From Gymnogyps californianus (Eukaryota > Chordata > Aves > Accipitriformes > Cathartidae), in assembly GCF_018139145.2 (NCBI RefSeq), contig NC_059487.1, positions 9,383,792-9,447,791 of the forward strand: a DNA stretch of 64,000 bases, written 5' to 3'. Position 1 is the stretch's first letter. Every line of letters starts with the position of its first letter. This document shows, piece after piece, positions 14,243-25,900 of this stretch. The notes beneath the pieces are model-generated. The model worked only from the letters and a program-made list of their open reading frames with translations. It was not told the origin of the DNA and did not search any database. The position numbers and the translations under genes are program-made.

Positions 14243-16289
14243 GGGTGGAGGAAAGAAGTCTCTAGATTGTTCACTTAAACATAATGTAATCAGCTAAACA
14301 ATGTTGAAGAAGCAGCCCTAAGCTTTGTCTATTCATTCACACCATTTTGTTATCTTTCCTGTTTATCTTAGAGGCACACATAGGACCAGAATGAAGGTTA
14401 GTCTTTACAATATGACAAATCTACTGGTTTCCTATTTTAGAAGGTAAACAAGCCTTTTTGTGAAACTGAAATGCAGATAACAGAGCTGTGTAACATTAAG
14501 TGTGACATTAGATTGCACATGAGATTCCTGGACATGGTGGTGCATCCCCTGGGTGCAGGTCTGTTGGCCAAGTGCAAACACAGATAAATTGCAATTCAAA
14601 CCATCAGGTTTGTCAAAATCTCTCATTTTGCATCACTCTTGTAGCACATGACAATTCTGCAATTGCAAACTATGTACAGATTAAAATTAATTAACAAGGA
14701 GTCAAAAATGATCAGTTTAACATAAATTGTGAGATTAACTTCTGGCCATAAATCTGCTCCATGGGATCTTAACAGTAGAAAACTTGGGACATTTTTATTT
14801 GTTGCTTTTTATCTCAAATGAAAGTAAGATTTTTGCAGCTAAGCTTTTTGTAACGTCTTCTAAAAGTGGATTTTGAAATATTTTTACCCGGGAAAGAGTT
14901 AAAAGCAGGGAACTCTAACAGGAAACAAAACATCCAGCAGAACAGGCCACACTTAAGAGTTTATCTGGATCTCTAGCACCACCTATAGATGATACAAAAT
15001 ACTTCATGCTCATGAAACCCCGCACGCGGAGTTCATTTATACCAAGGAGTATATGAAAATTGTTACTTTTCAGTTGCCAAATTGTAGTACATTTGCACTT
15101 TCAAGTTTTCAGGCTTGGTACAATTTTCTATACCTGAAAGCTTGCCTATCAGCAGCTAGTCTAACTACCTTCAAACTTTTATCTTAAAATAAGAGTACCA
15201 TTCCTTTTGTAGTAACATACAGCCACCAGCTCCTGTCCCGTGGCCTAGGCAGAAGTTTCTTGTCCAGCTTGAGCACTTGGAAAGCTCCATCACTGGGGAC
15301 TCCTGACATGCAAGCCCCTCAGTTGGGCTACTTAAACTCTGTACCCACATGGCTTGTAGAAATTAAACATAATTATCCTTAAGATCGCCAGCCTTCATAA
15401 AATCAACCAGCAGGAAATATTGGGAAGATGGCGTGTGAGCAAGCAGACACAGAGGCAGACTTACCAGTGACAAAACCAAATATGTGAGGGCGGATCAGTT
15501 TAGATTCTTTTGTCTTACAATAAAGGGAAAATACACAATAACTGCTATTAAAACCTAGATTGCCAATGGACTAGTTACTCCTATTCAAAGACCTAGCATA
15601 GGTTTTGAAAGCTGAGAGTATAATTTGCTATCACCATTTGTGTTGCTCAGTATTACGATTTGGCAAAAAAGGAGTTGGAAGAAATGTCCCACCTGACCCA
15701 TCTCTGGTTTGATCCTGGTTGTAGTTTACAACCTACTTTGCTATGCTAGTGTAACTGTTTGTGGAGCAGTGCTGCAAACTGGACCACTGAGGTGACCTGA
15801 AGGAGCCTGCCTCCCTCTCCAGGTCAAACAGACTTGAACTTCAACTGCATTGAACTTTCCCCAAGCTTGCTCTCCTGCAGCTCAGCTGCCCGTCAGCACA
15901 TGCTGCAGCCTGGGCAGCTCAGCCCTGCTGGGCACCCACGCTCCTGGGGAAGCATCTCCTTCCCTGCAACGCCAGTGCTAGGCATGGTCTAGAACCACTG
16001 TAAGCTGGGTGAAAAATGTGTATTTGCTGTTACAGGACTGAAAGTGCCCCATCTTTCACTAGTGTTTACAATCACTATTGGCCCAGTGCATAGAAACGCT
16101 GTACACAGCCTGATGGTACAGATCATGCACATATGTACACATACATTTGGAGATGGGTTAACAGTGAAGAATTGCTACTATGCCATGCATTTTAATTCAA
16201 AGATAACAAAGTGCTTGATCTATGCTGCTCCAGTGATCATTTACAACCTGGATATCAGGGACCACATATAATAAGATCAAGCACTTACC

Positions 16290-16345
16290 TGCAATGCCTT
16301 TTATCTTCCAAGTGCTTTACAAGCAGTCTCAACACACTTGAAATG
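16290..16345. mobile_element. Possible ancient L3/CR1-like fragment
   Basis: TTTTATCTTCCAAGTGCTTTACAAGCA resembles the 'tctcaaagcgctttacaaaca' segment of old amniote repeats also seen at 49165. The match is short. Confidence 0.28.
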
Positions 16346-16445
16346 TAATGATCAGGTCTGTGCTATAGGCACAACAATGAAACATGACTGGAGAGCCACA
16401 AAACAGCAATGCCAGCATTAAAATTCAAAGTATCTAGGCTTTCAA

Positions 16446-16451
16446 TTTATT
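16446..16451 (-). promoter_or_regulatory. Candidate polyadenylation signal AATAAA
   Basis: This is the first AATAAA hexamer on the minus strand after the ZFP64 stop codon, about 2.2 kb downstream, with a GU-rich stretch following. Confidence 0.4.
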
Positions 16452-17706
16452 GTTCTCAATGAATGTTCTGCAGTGATCTAATGTAGTAAAAACCTCCCAC
16501 CTACTTCTAATTTATATAAAAATAGGTGTGCTTGGTGACTTGGAACGGGGTCTTGTCAGCTCCTTACATCACCTATCTGTAGGGAAGAGATAAGTAACAG
16601 GTGACAAACCTGTATCACCAGAAAAGTTGGAGAACAAGTGTAGGGAATAATAAACCCTGAAACACAACTGTCAGTGAACTTACAACTTTTGCTTCATATT
16701 TCAATACAGCATGGGGCTAGGAAACAAGTCTTTAATAATGCCTTTTTAATTAAGCAGTTATGAAGTTTGTCCCTCTAACTGGAGTGTGGTCTTTTCTGAC
16801 ATCCACAAGTGTCAGGCACACTGTCAGACAGTTCAAATCAAAACCCAGATTTTAAAACCAAGATCATCCGGAAGGTTTTTTGTTTTAAAAGAACATCAAT
16901 TTAGAATCAAGGATTAGGAAGGCAGAAGCAATATGGATCTTCAAAAATACTATTTCCCATAAATAATGAAGACAGTGATACTGGAGCAGTCAAGTTTAAA
17001 CAACCCTTATTTCAACAAAAACCAAAGGTCACATTTTCAAGAACAATCTGTATGACTGTACTTGGGAGTTATGATTACATTTTCCTACTCATCATTGTAA
17101 AGCAGGAAGCCTTACACTGTACATAGAGTACGTACCACGCAGAGGGAAGGAGCGGGGAGCACCCCCACATACACAGAATAAAGGCTGTACAAGCTAAAAA
17201 TTTCAAACACGAGCCCTATTCAGAAAGTGGCCCTAATTAATCTTTATAAGTTTTCCAAGCATGTTTCTAGCACATAAAGCAATCATTCAATGTCTCCCAC
17301 TAGCAAATACTGCTAAATTTAACTTGACTTTGATTCCCCAAGAGGGAATCTCAGAGCTAGTTTTGATAACCGTCTCTTTTCAGTCTTCATGTATGTTAAC
17401 AATTGTCCTTGGGATGCTGTCTGGCTGTGAAATGATCTCTGATTTTTGCAGATCCAGGCACCTACAGAGCTGTCTATTTTCCCAAGTTGAAAGTCTGTTC
17501 TTTAACTAGATAGTTTGGTAGTGAAGATATTATTAGTTACCACTACAAGAATGCTCACCAGATAGGACTATAACATTGCATATTTCAAAATACAGCCTAG
17601 AACTCATTATAAAAGTGTGCATCGTATAATGGTAAATTACTATCTCATTGTGATCCAATCTGAATTTATGCTAGAATTTCAGACCTTGGATTCTAATCTA
17701 CTTTTT

Positions 17707-17712
17707 TTTAAT
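17707..17712 (-). promoter_or_regulatory. Candidate alternative polyadenylation signal ATTAAA
   Basis: This common variant hexamer lies about 0.9 kb downstream of the ZFP64 stop inside an A-rich stretch. It could give a shorter 3' UTR. No strong downstream element is visible. Confidence 0.22.
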
Positions 17713-18618
17713 TTTAAATGGAATGAATCCTATCTTTTCCTTTTTCCCCTTTAACTTGAAAAGAACAGAGCCAAAATGTAATGCACTTTTACCACCCATG
17801 CAACTACAAACAGGTAGCATCAAAATAAAAACAAAATTTGTGTTTGTAAAAAATATATTTGCAGTTGTTTTGTTCTTTAAAACACAGATGCCTCTGACAG
17901 AGATCACTGTGCCATATATATAATTTGCCATAGTGTTCTTGCTAACAAAGTTAGTTATTACTGATGGATGGACAAAATTATTTTGTTTTCTAAAAATGAT
18001 CACCTGGTCTTCTGCATAACCATTTTCAGATTAAGAGCCAGGTGCTAGCAACTTCTATAGATATTAAGGAACAGCCCCCTTAAACTTTACTAGGGCTGCA
18101 TTAGACCCAGCAGTAGACATTTCTTACAGATCAACAATCAGCCAGGTGCAGTTAATGCACACATAGCATGTAATTGAAACAGTTAACTTTAAAATTGACA
18201 CATTCACTTAAAAATATACTTTGGAATGGCTTGGACTATTACCTTTTCGTGTGTGCATGAAAGAACGAGTCTGCTGTGAAGGTAATTCATCATAAGGCGA
18301 GGCTTTCTTATTTTAGCCAGGACAGTAAAAGAATCATATTCTGGGAGGCTTACTGCTTGGTGAAATTGTCAACAGCTGCTTCGATGCTCAGATTTTACAG
18401 AGAACACAGCCTCCGACTTCAACAGAGGCACATAAATATACACATCCTCTTTTTCACATACAAGATGTTATGTTTCCATGCACAGACAAGTAAAATGTGT
18501 AAGTGGAAGGTACTTGGCTTTGCAGGACAAATCCTGCATTCACTTATGTCCTACGCATTTCTGCTGAATTCAGCACTGCCTCTGAGATTGAAATTTGTTT
18601 AGTAATAGTACTTTGTGA

Positions 18619-19919
18619 CTAATCTGGTATGGAGTCTGCTGGACACAGCAAAGCTGTATGGGCTCCGCTTTGAATGATAGAATAGGTCTGCTTTGGGGCT
18701 TCTGCGTGAGAGGATGAAGAAAAGATAGGAGGAGGGGGAGCCGAAGTGGACACTGTTATACTCTGACCTCCATCACTAACCACAGTCACTTCTGTTGCTC
18801 CTTCTTGTATCAAAGCATTAAGGCCTTCTAAGTCAGAGCAGCTGATTCCAGAGCTGGTGATGAAAGCTTGGTTTGCTGAAGCCTCATGACTGCTGACAGG
18901 AGCAGCAGGAATCAGAGTTTGATGTAAAGCGCTTCCATCGCTTTGGTCATGGGTTGTGAGAAGAACTGCTGGGTGTGCCACAGGCCCTGCTTCGCTTTGA
19001 GATATGGGAGGCGGAGGTGGTGCCAACAAACTGACTTGGCCCAGAAGCTGCAAGCGGCTGTTGGCTGAGAGGTCTTCCTGATTCTGGCTAACTAATGTAG
19101 GAGGCACGACATTCACTGATGCAGCCTGAACGATACTGTTAGTCTGAGGGACCTGGTGACCCACAATGATCTTGACCCTTCCCTCATTGTATGGAGAAAC
19201 CTGAGCAGCCTGAAGTGGGACCTGGAGGTGACTGACAGTAATTGGGGCACTGGTCTGCCGACTGGGATCCATCTGGAGCTGCAGAACAGCCAGTTCGTTA
19301 TTTTTAGATCCATTATACATACTGTGCTGCTTCTTATGACTCCTAAGAGAATCTTCTCGGACAAAGGAAGCGTCACACAGGTCACACTTAAATGCTTTCT
19401 TGGCATCCAATTTGGCAACTTGCCTGGAGCCACCTTGCTTTGGCCTATCTCCTTCCTTCTTCTCCACTGTTTGCTTCTTGGTCTTGACTTTGTCACCATG
19501 AGCTTTCCTCACATGAGTTGTCAGGTTGCTCCGCTGTTTGGTATCAAAGCTGCAGAATTCACATTTGAAAGGACGATCTTTGCAGTGAATTCGCTCGTGC
19601 ACTTTCAGAGCTGCCTTGTTGGAGCAAGAGTAGTTGCACTCTGAGCACTTCACTGGTTGTTCAGGCTGATGAGTTCTTATGTGGTGCCGAAGGCTTGTTT
19701 TGTTTCCACACTGAAATTCACACTCCGGACACTTGAGAGTATTTTCCATGCTGTGCTTGATACGAATGTGTGATTTCAAGTTTCCTTTCATGGCACACCG
19801 GACCTCACAGAACTCACATTTGTAAGGTTTTTCACCAGAATGCACACGCATGTGCCTCTTCAAGTCTGAGTTGATTTTAAATTTAGCAGGACACATCTGA
19901 CATTGGAAAGGAGCATCTC
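18619..19919 (-). CDS. ZFP64: ZFP64 terminal coding exon (six fingers and C-terminal tail)
   Basis: The acceptor TTGACAG|GAGATG joins exon 5 in phase 1, rebuilding the Gly of a TG-linker, and the exon ends at TAG (18621-18619). Six C2H2 fingers lie at residues about 264-286, 292-315, 321-343, 349-371, 377-400 and 436-458. Two of them (292-315, 377-400) have a His-X4-His spacing. A Lys-rich linker (403-434) separates the fifth and sixth. The tail from 459 to 692 is rich in Ser, Gln, Pro and Ala, with two short proline runs (Ala-Pro x5, Ala-Pro x4), consistent with a disordered transactivation or cofactor-binding region. That function is inferred. Confidence 0.94.
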
Positions 19920-22900
19920 CTGTCAACAAAAAACACAGTTCAAATTACAGATGAGACACCAAGATCCATTGGAGAGACCAATGCTATAATGAATTATGTA
20001 CAGCTGACTTGTTCTAAATACCTGTAAACTCCCAACATATTTTCCAAGATGTAGAGAACTTTAATAGCACAGTATTTATCACCTGGTCTGACATATTTGT
20101 GTGCAAACTCTCCAGGAGCATGCCTGCCCACATCTGTTGCTTTTTCATGTCTGCATCTTAGATATTCTCCATTTTTAGATCGTTTTGTGTGTAAAACTGT
20201 TCAGTGTGCTCCAGAGAAGTGACTGAAGTTTCTCAGTTGTCCCTCTTTAGCAACAGTATATCTCAACTAGTGTTTAAAATTAACAAAAATAAACACTGTA
20301 ACTTTAAGAGCTGCTATATTTTTGAGGTCTAAGAAAACAACATAAACACATCCATGTCTCAGGTTTACACTACAAGATTTACAGGGAGGCTTGTAGGTTA
20401 ACTTTAAGCCCAGGTAAATGGTAGGCTACTGCAGAAACAGATGCCCTCCAGAAACGGGCACCAGCCTTACTGTTCAATCATATATTCCTTACTGCCTTTC
20501 TTGTACATTTGTTCACACGGTGAGTTAGTTTAGCTGACAAGAAAAACTGATTACTTTTTTTGGCCTGGTTCATGTGGTGCAGCACAAATACTACTGCTGG
20601 CACAGGAAGGCAGTGGAAACTCTTGTCCAGAACATAGGGAGGTGTACGGACAAAAGTCCATACCTAGGTCAGTGTCAGGTGACTGCACAACTATAGGATT
20701 ACTACAGTTATATTAAAAAAAAAAAGAGGGATCACAGCTACATAAATGCAACTGGAAAAGACAAATGTGAGACTATTGAAACATGCATGCAAGTATGTGA
20801 CTCTAGGGAAATGTGCTTACACAGAGAAGTAACATTAAGCTTTTATTTTTCTGGCGTTACAGCAACCAAGAAAGAGACACCTGCACCATGTATCATACCT
20901 AAAATGTTCCACAGATCACTTCAAGAAAATCTAATATCAGTTTGTATTCACACAATATCAGTTTGTATTCATGTAAACACGTATAGAAAATGTTCATAAG
21001 TGCCTCCCCCCGCCCCGAGAGCAATGCTGATCCAGAAACCTAACAATAGCAGTTGAAAGTTAGGTCAAATTCTTAACTGATAAAACATGAAAAAACGAAC
21101 ACACTCATCTGCAAGATCTCTGTAAGCCTACTTATGTCAGACTACCTACACAAATAACCATGGGAATTGCCTGGATCTAAACCATTATTTTGCATTTTCT
21201 TTATTTGCAGGCTTGTGTCACAACATGCATGACCAAATTAAGCTGTAGTTGTTTAGTCCATAATCAATTCCAGGGTAAAGACCAGTGACTCCGTTCTCAG
21301 GTCATTAAAAAACCCCAACTAAATAACTGTTCACTTTTTTTCTTTAATCTAAATATGTAGTTCTCTAAAATACCTAGGCATGAAGTCTTTAGGTAGGTAT
21401 TATTTTGAAAAAGTAGAAGAATTGTGTTATTAGGTTCTAAGACAGCTTTGGTGCGGGAAGGAAAAAGAGAATGTATTTAGTTCAGCAAGCATTTATCTTC
21501 TTTAATAATCAAACTGCAAATGGCTGATTTATTTTATAAGTTACTATTTTACAGAGTTTGTGATAGCGTATAATTTTGCATAATTTGCTTATCCAGCTAC
21601 ATATGTCATAGGTTTAGCTGCGCATTTTTCAAATCAAGTTGTGGCCTACTGTGCTAATCCATGTATCTGTTTAATAATTGAGATACATGGCGTATTATCT
21701 ATATTAAACAGATTTTATTAATGAAGATGCACTGTTTGTTCATCTAGTTTATTTTACAGTCTCAGCTGCACACTCAGCTACTGAATTTTTATCTACTTTG
21801 CTGATGAAGGCACAGTATGTATTTCAATGACTTAATTTTCACATACAGGGTAGCACAATATATAAAAAAGAATTAGTAATTTTACTGAATATAGCAAAGT
21901 ATGCTGGTTCTGTTTATTTCAAGAGTGGCCTATTACTTATATTTGCTTACATTTCTGTCCCTATATAATTGACACTGACAGAATATGGCTTGAAAAACAG
22001 AGTGTCTGATCCTGGAATGAATTGTAAGAGTAGTTTTACTCAAATTAACAGGAAACTGATCTTTAGATGACTAGTTCAACAAGTAATGTTATGTAGATGA
22101 TCTCACTCTGAGCAATGCAGATTACGCTTACCTTCTAGAGAATGACTAATTTAATTCCTGTAAGCAATATATTCTACCTACCAGTCTTACTTTTCTCCTA
22201 AAATTGGCTGTGTGCATAACAGCTTTCTAACCTAACAAGGATGAAATGATTACTTTGAAAATTCTTGTGCCTCCTTTCAGCGAATCAAAAAAAAGTCCTT
22301 TTACAAAAGAGGATTTATTGTGGAGAAATGGAAGAGACAACAAAGACTTGAATTTTAGCATAATTCAATTGCTTCAGATACAACAGACTGATCTGCCAAA
22401 AAGAAGGTAGCCTAAAACCCCTTCCCAACTATTGCAATACTTAATGCCACAGAAATCTAACTCTACTGGAAATACAAGAGAACCATGATCATTCATAGGT
22501 TCTCCCACAGCCAAATTCAGAGTATACCTGCCCATGTACATAAATGCACAAGTAGGCACGCTCTTATATGACCTGGCAAAAATGCAATATCATATTCTCT
22601 GACTAGCGTGTTTACTAACAGATAACTTCTCGTAACAACCCATACTATTTTGACTGACCATCACATCTTCTTATATAGCAATAGAAAGAGGGAAACTTGT
22701 AAAACAACTGCCTGACAGTCCTGCCTGTTCCTTCACAGCAGATTTGTGAAGTATAAAAGATTCTTTTCTGCTAGAGACAGATTGGTTTAACCCTCCCCTC
22801 CTTCACAATGCACAAGGGATTTATTTCTTTTATCTACTCAAAAAAATCCCATCTTGCACACATCTGAACTAATGTTGTTTAGTACTTGAATTCAGAATCA

Positions 22901-25900
22901 GATGTAGGATAGGTTCAAAGCTAATCTAGTAATCACTGAACCATAACCACCTTGCAGCTAAAATTCACAGAACTAATCAAATGTATAAAAGACAACACAG
23001 AAACTAATCCAGTACCCTGGATTAGGTGAAACACAACATACAAAGACAACTGTACAGCAGTATCTTTACAGCAAATCTCTTCTAGGAGCAATCTATAAAA
23101 GAGAAATCTGATTAAAATGAAACTTAGGCAAATAATGCAAATATAAAATGATACAATGTTTCTAAGCCTGGAGGCTGAAGTTTTCTATTCATAAAGCAAA
23201 ATGATATGGGCAGAATATAGTTCCGGCTGCTCATACTACACTGTTAATGTCTATCAGTCTGCACATGGAAGGTACCACAAAGAAAGGTCAAAAAAAGATG
23301 CAACTTAAATTGCTAATTACTTGCTAATTTACTGATGCAAGAAAAATTAAATTATGCAGCTGACGTTTGCACTGATATAACTAGTTCAATTATAGTAATT
23401 TCAGTGTTTCTAATATAGTGGACCAGATTTGAGAGACACAGATAGGAACCTAGATGCTCTTAATCAATCAGTCAATTAGATCCTTCAGTTCTACTGGTTT
23501 GAGAACATCTAATAGGCAGTTTCAAAATCAATTTAAAAGAAAATCTACCAAGAGTCAGATATGTCTTCTGATTGCTTCCAGGTATTTTTAGTAGCGCTGT
23601 ATTGCCCTACTAGATTCTATGCCCAAGAAATTCACAGAAGCTGGATGCCTAGGTGCTTTTGAGAATTAGAATAGGCCCTTTCTGGCATCTTGACACCTGC
23701 GTCCCTATGACCTTCAAACGTTCACAGATCCAAATTTTAGTATAAACTTACCCGTGTGGGATCTGAGATGTACAGTTAGCTGGCTAGAGTTGCGGCTTGC
23801 GTAAGGACAGATCTGGCATTTAAAAGGACGCTCGTTGGAGTGAATGCGCTGGTGCTTGTTGAGACTGCTGCTGTCAGCAGCTGCATAGTCACAGTGTTTA
23901 CATTTGTAAGGCTTCACCCCAGTATGAGAACGCATATGCATCTTCAGCTTATCTTTACGACTGAAACATTTGTTACAAACTTCACATTTATGGGGCTTGT
24001 CTCCTGAAACAAATAGAAGAGTGTCAACACATCAAGAATTTTTGCACCATAAGGATGTTGTTGCAATAAAAAAGCACACACTAAACACTTTACAGAAATG
24101 GGACTAGTTTTCAAAAGCTGGACATTGGTTTTCAGCAGCCATCCTATCAGCTAAGAACTGTTCTATGCTCCAGAAGGCTGCATGCAACAAGTGCAAGAAA
24201 TGTAGAAGACCCTTTGGAACTTTATTCCTTTACAACTCTGAAATTGTGGTTTAAGGGGAAGGGAGGTGAAATGTTGGAATCATTGTTCCATATGAAGAAC
24301 AAACTAGGTTTATGCACTACCACCACACTGCACCCTGATAAATGCATGGTCTGTACCTCAGAAATTGAACTGTGCCTTAAATCAATGCACAGTGTTCATG
24401 TTTCATAGCTCTGAGTGGTACTGCCCACAGTGGGACATGGCTTACCCAAAAAGGGCAATTCCCCAGGCACAGAGAACTACAATACTAGAACGTACAGACA
24501 TACGTGTACATTCTATCTAATTTATATACAGATACATTATTTTGTAGGAAAATACCTTTTGGCAAAAAGCGAAAAGGAGGAAACCAACCAAATATAAAAA
24601 ATAGCAACTATATAAACCTGTATGTGTTCGTAGATGACGTTCCATATCTTTCATACCATAGGAAGTCTTGAACTGGCAACCTGAAAATGGTAAGATTAAG
24701 ATCATTAAATTAAAGGAAAATCTAACAAAATAATAAAAATACACTACCATATTCTGGGCATTATGTTTATTTTCAAGAACATTTTCTTTAAAATTCAGTA
24801 TTAACAGAAAACGAATTCCCCATCTTGTTTACTCACATCTACTTAAAACAGTGACCGGCTTACCTATGAACTTTAGTTTTCTAATGCTTCCCCTAGGAGG
24901 CCATTCACTCTCTACATTACTGTTTTCTGTAAGCTTTGAAACAAATTCTCTGGAATCTCTGCCTAGGATTTGAGATGTTCTTTACAGTACACAGGGGATG
25001 TTGGGGGAACTAATTAATTCCATGTATGACTTCAAGTTAGTGCAATTGGGAACTCGGGTAACAGCTCACCATTCAGGAATTCTGTCCAAGTGAAAAGTGC
25101 TACAGTATTAGAGCACAGAAATGAACGCTAAGCATTTGAAATGTGTCTTTCAAATGAAGGTAAGCTTGCGAAGAGAGACTGTAACTTCTGCTACCATTAA
25201 CATGACTACTCATCTACATGGCTGTCTCTGCACACATCTTCTGCATATTGCATGGTTTTTACTCATTAAGGTCTCCAGATACTTCCGTTCAATCCATCCT
25301 TATAAAAATGCTGACTGACCAAAGACAAAACATATAATGCAAAATGCATGTATAATATTTCTCATGTACAACAATGGCAGTTAGCAAAAAGGTAACAAGA
25401 CCCTGCTCTTACATTGCTATGGGTGTGGACACAGGCCAGTGTCTATATGCAAACCCACTGCAGCATTGCCAGAGTATACCACAGTATAGGACCAAAGTCT
25501 AAGGACATGTGAAATCAATAGCAAAACTACTACTGGTATCAATGGTAGTACATCACACCCTTAGTAAGTAGGTTGCCTTCCAGGTTCTGCACGTCTTTCT
25601 TGACTGCCTAAGACAGACAGAGCTACCGTGCATATCACTATATGAAACCTATCAATTTTAAAATGAAAAGGAAGAAGTTATAGTCCACATCTTACCTGGA
25701 TAGCAGCAGTTTAGTTTCTTCTGTGTAAGTGAGGAAGTGGATTTTCTTGAACGTGCTTTTGGTGGTGTAGAGACGATAGCAGCAGTTGGAGGCTCACTGC
25801 TCTCACTGGGCAGGTACGTTTGATAGCCATGCTCAAAAACAAACTCTGGTGCAGAAACTAAACACATAAAAGAGCTCAATTTGAGAACATTAACTTCTCC

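Larger units (their letters stand above)
1..16290. other. Intergenic region downstream of ZFP64
   Basis: No open frame here resembles a known protein or has supported splice structure. The region is AT-rich with scattered low-copy repeat scraps, simple repeats and candidate regulatory motifs listed separately. By mammalian gene order it would lie on the SALL4 side of ZFP64, which is inference. Confidence 0.7.
16430..18618 (-). other. ZFP64: Probable ZFP64 3' UTR
   Basis: No coding signal is seen downstream of the TAG. The first canonical AATAAA on the minus strand is at 16451-16446, followed by GU-rich minus-strand sequence 30-60 nt on (TGCTGTTTTGTGG, CATTGTTGTG). An ATTAAA at 17712-17707 is an earlier candidate but lacks a clear GU-rich element downstream. 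The true end is uncertain without transcript data. Confidence 0.4.

Noticed and set aside
19156..19644. 162-codon plus-strand frame opposite the ZFP64 terminal exon
   Set aside because: It is an antisense shadow of strongly conserved finger coding sequence.
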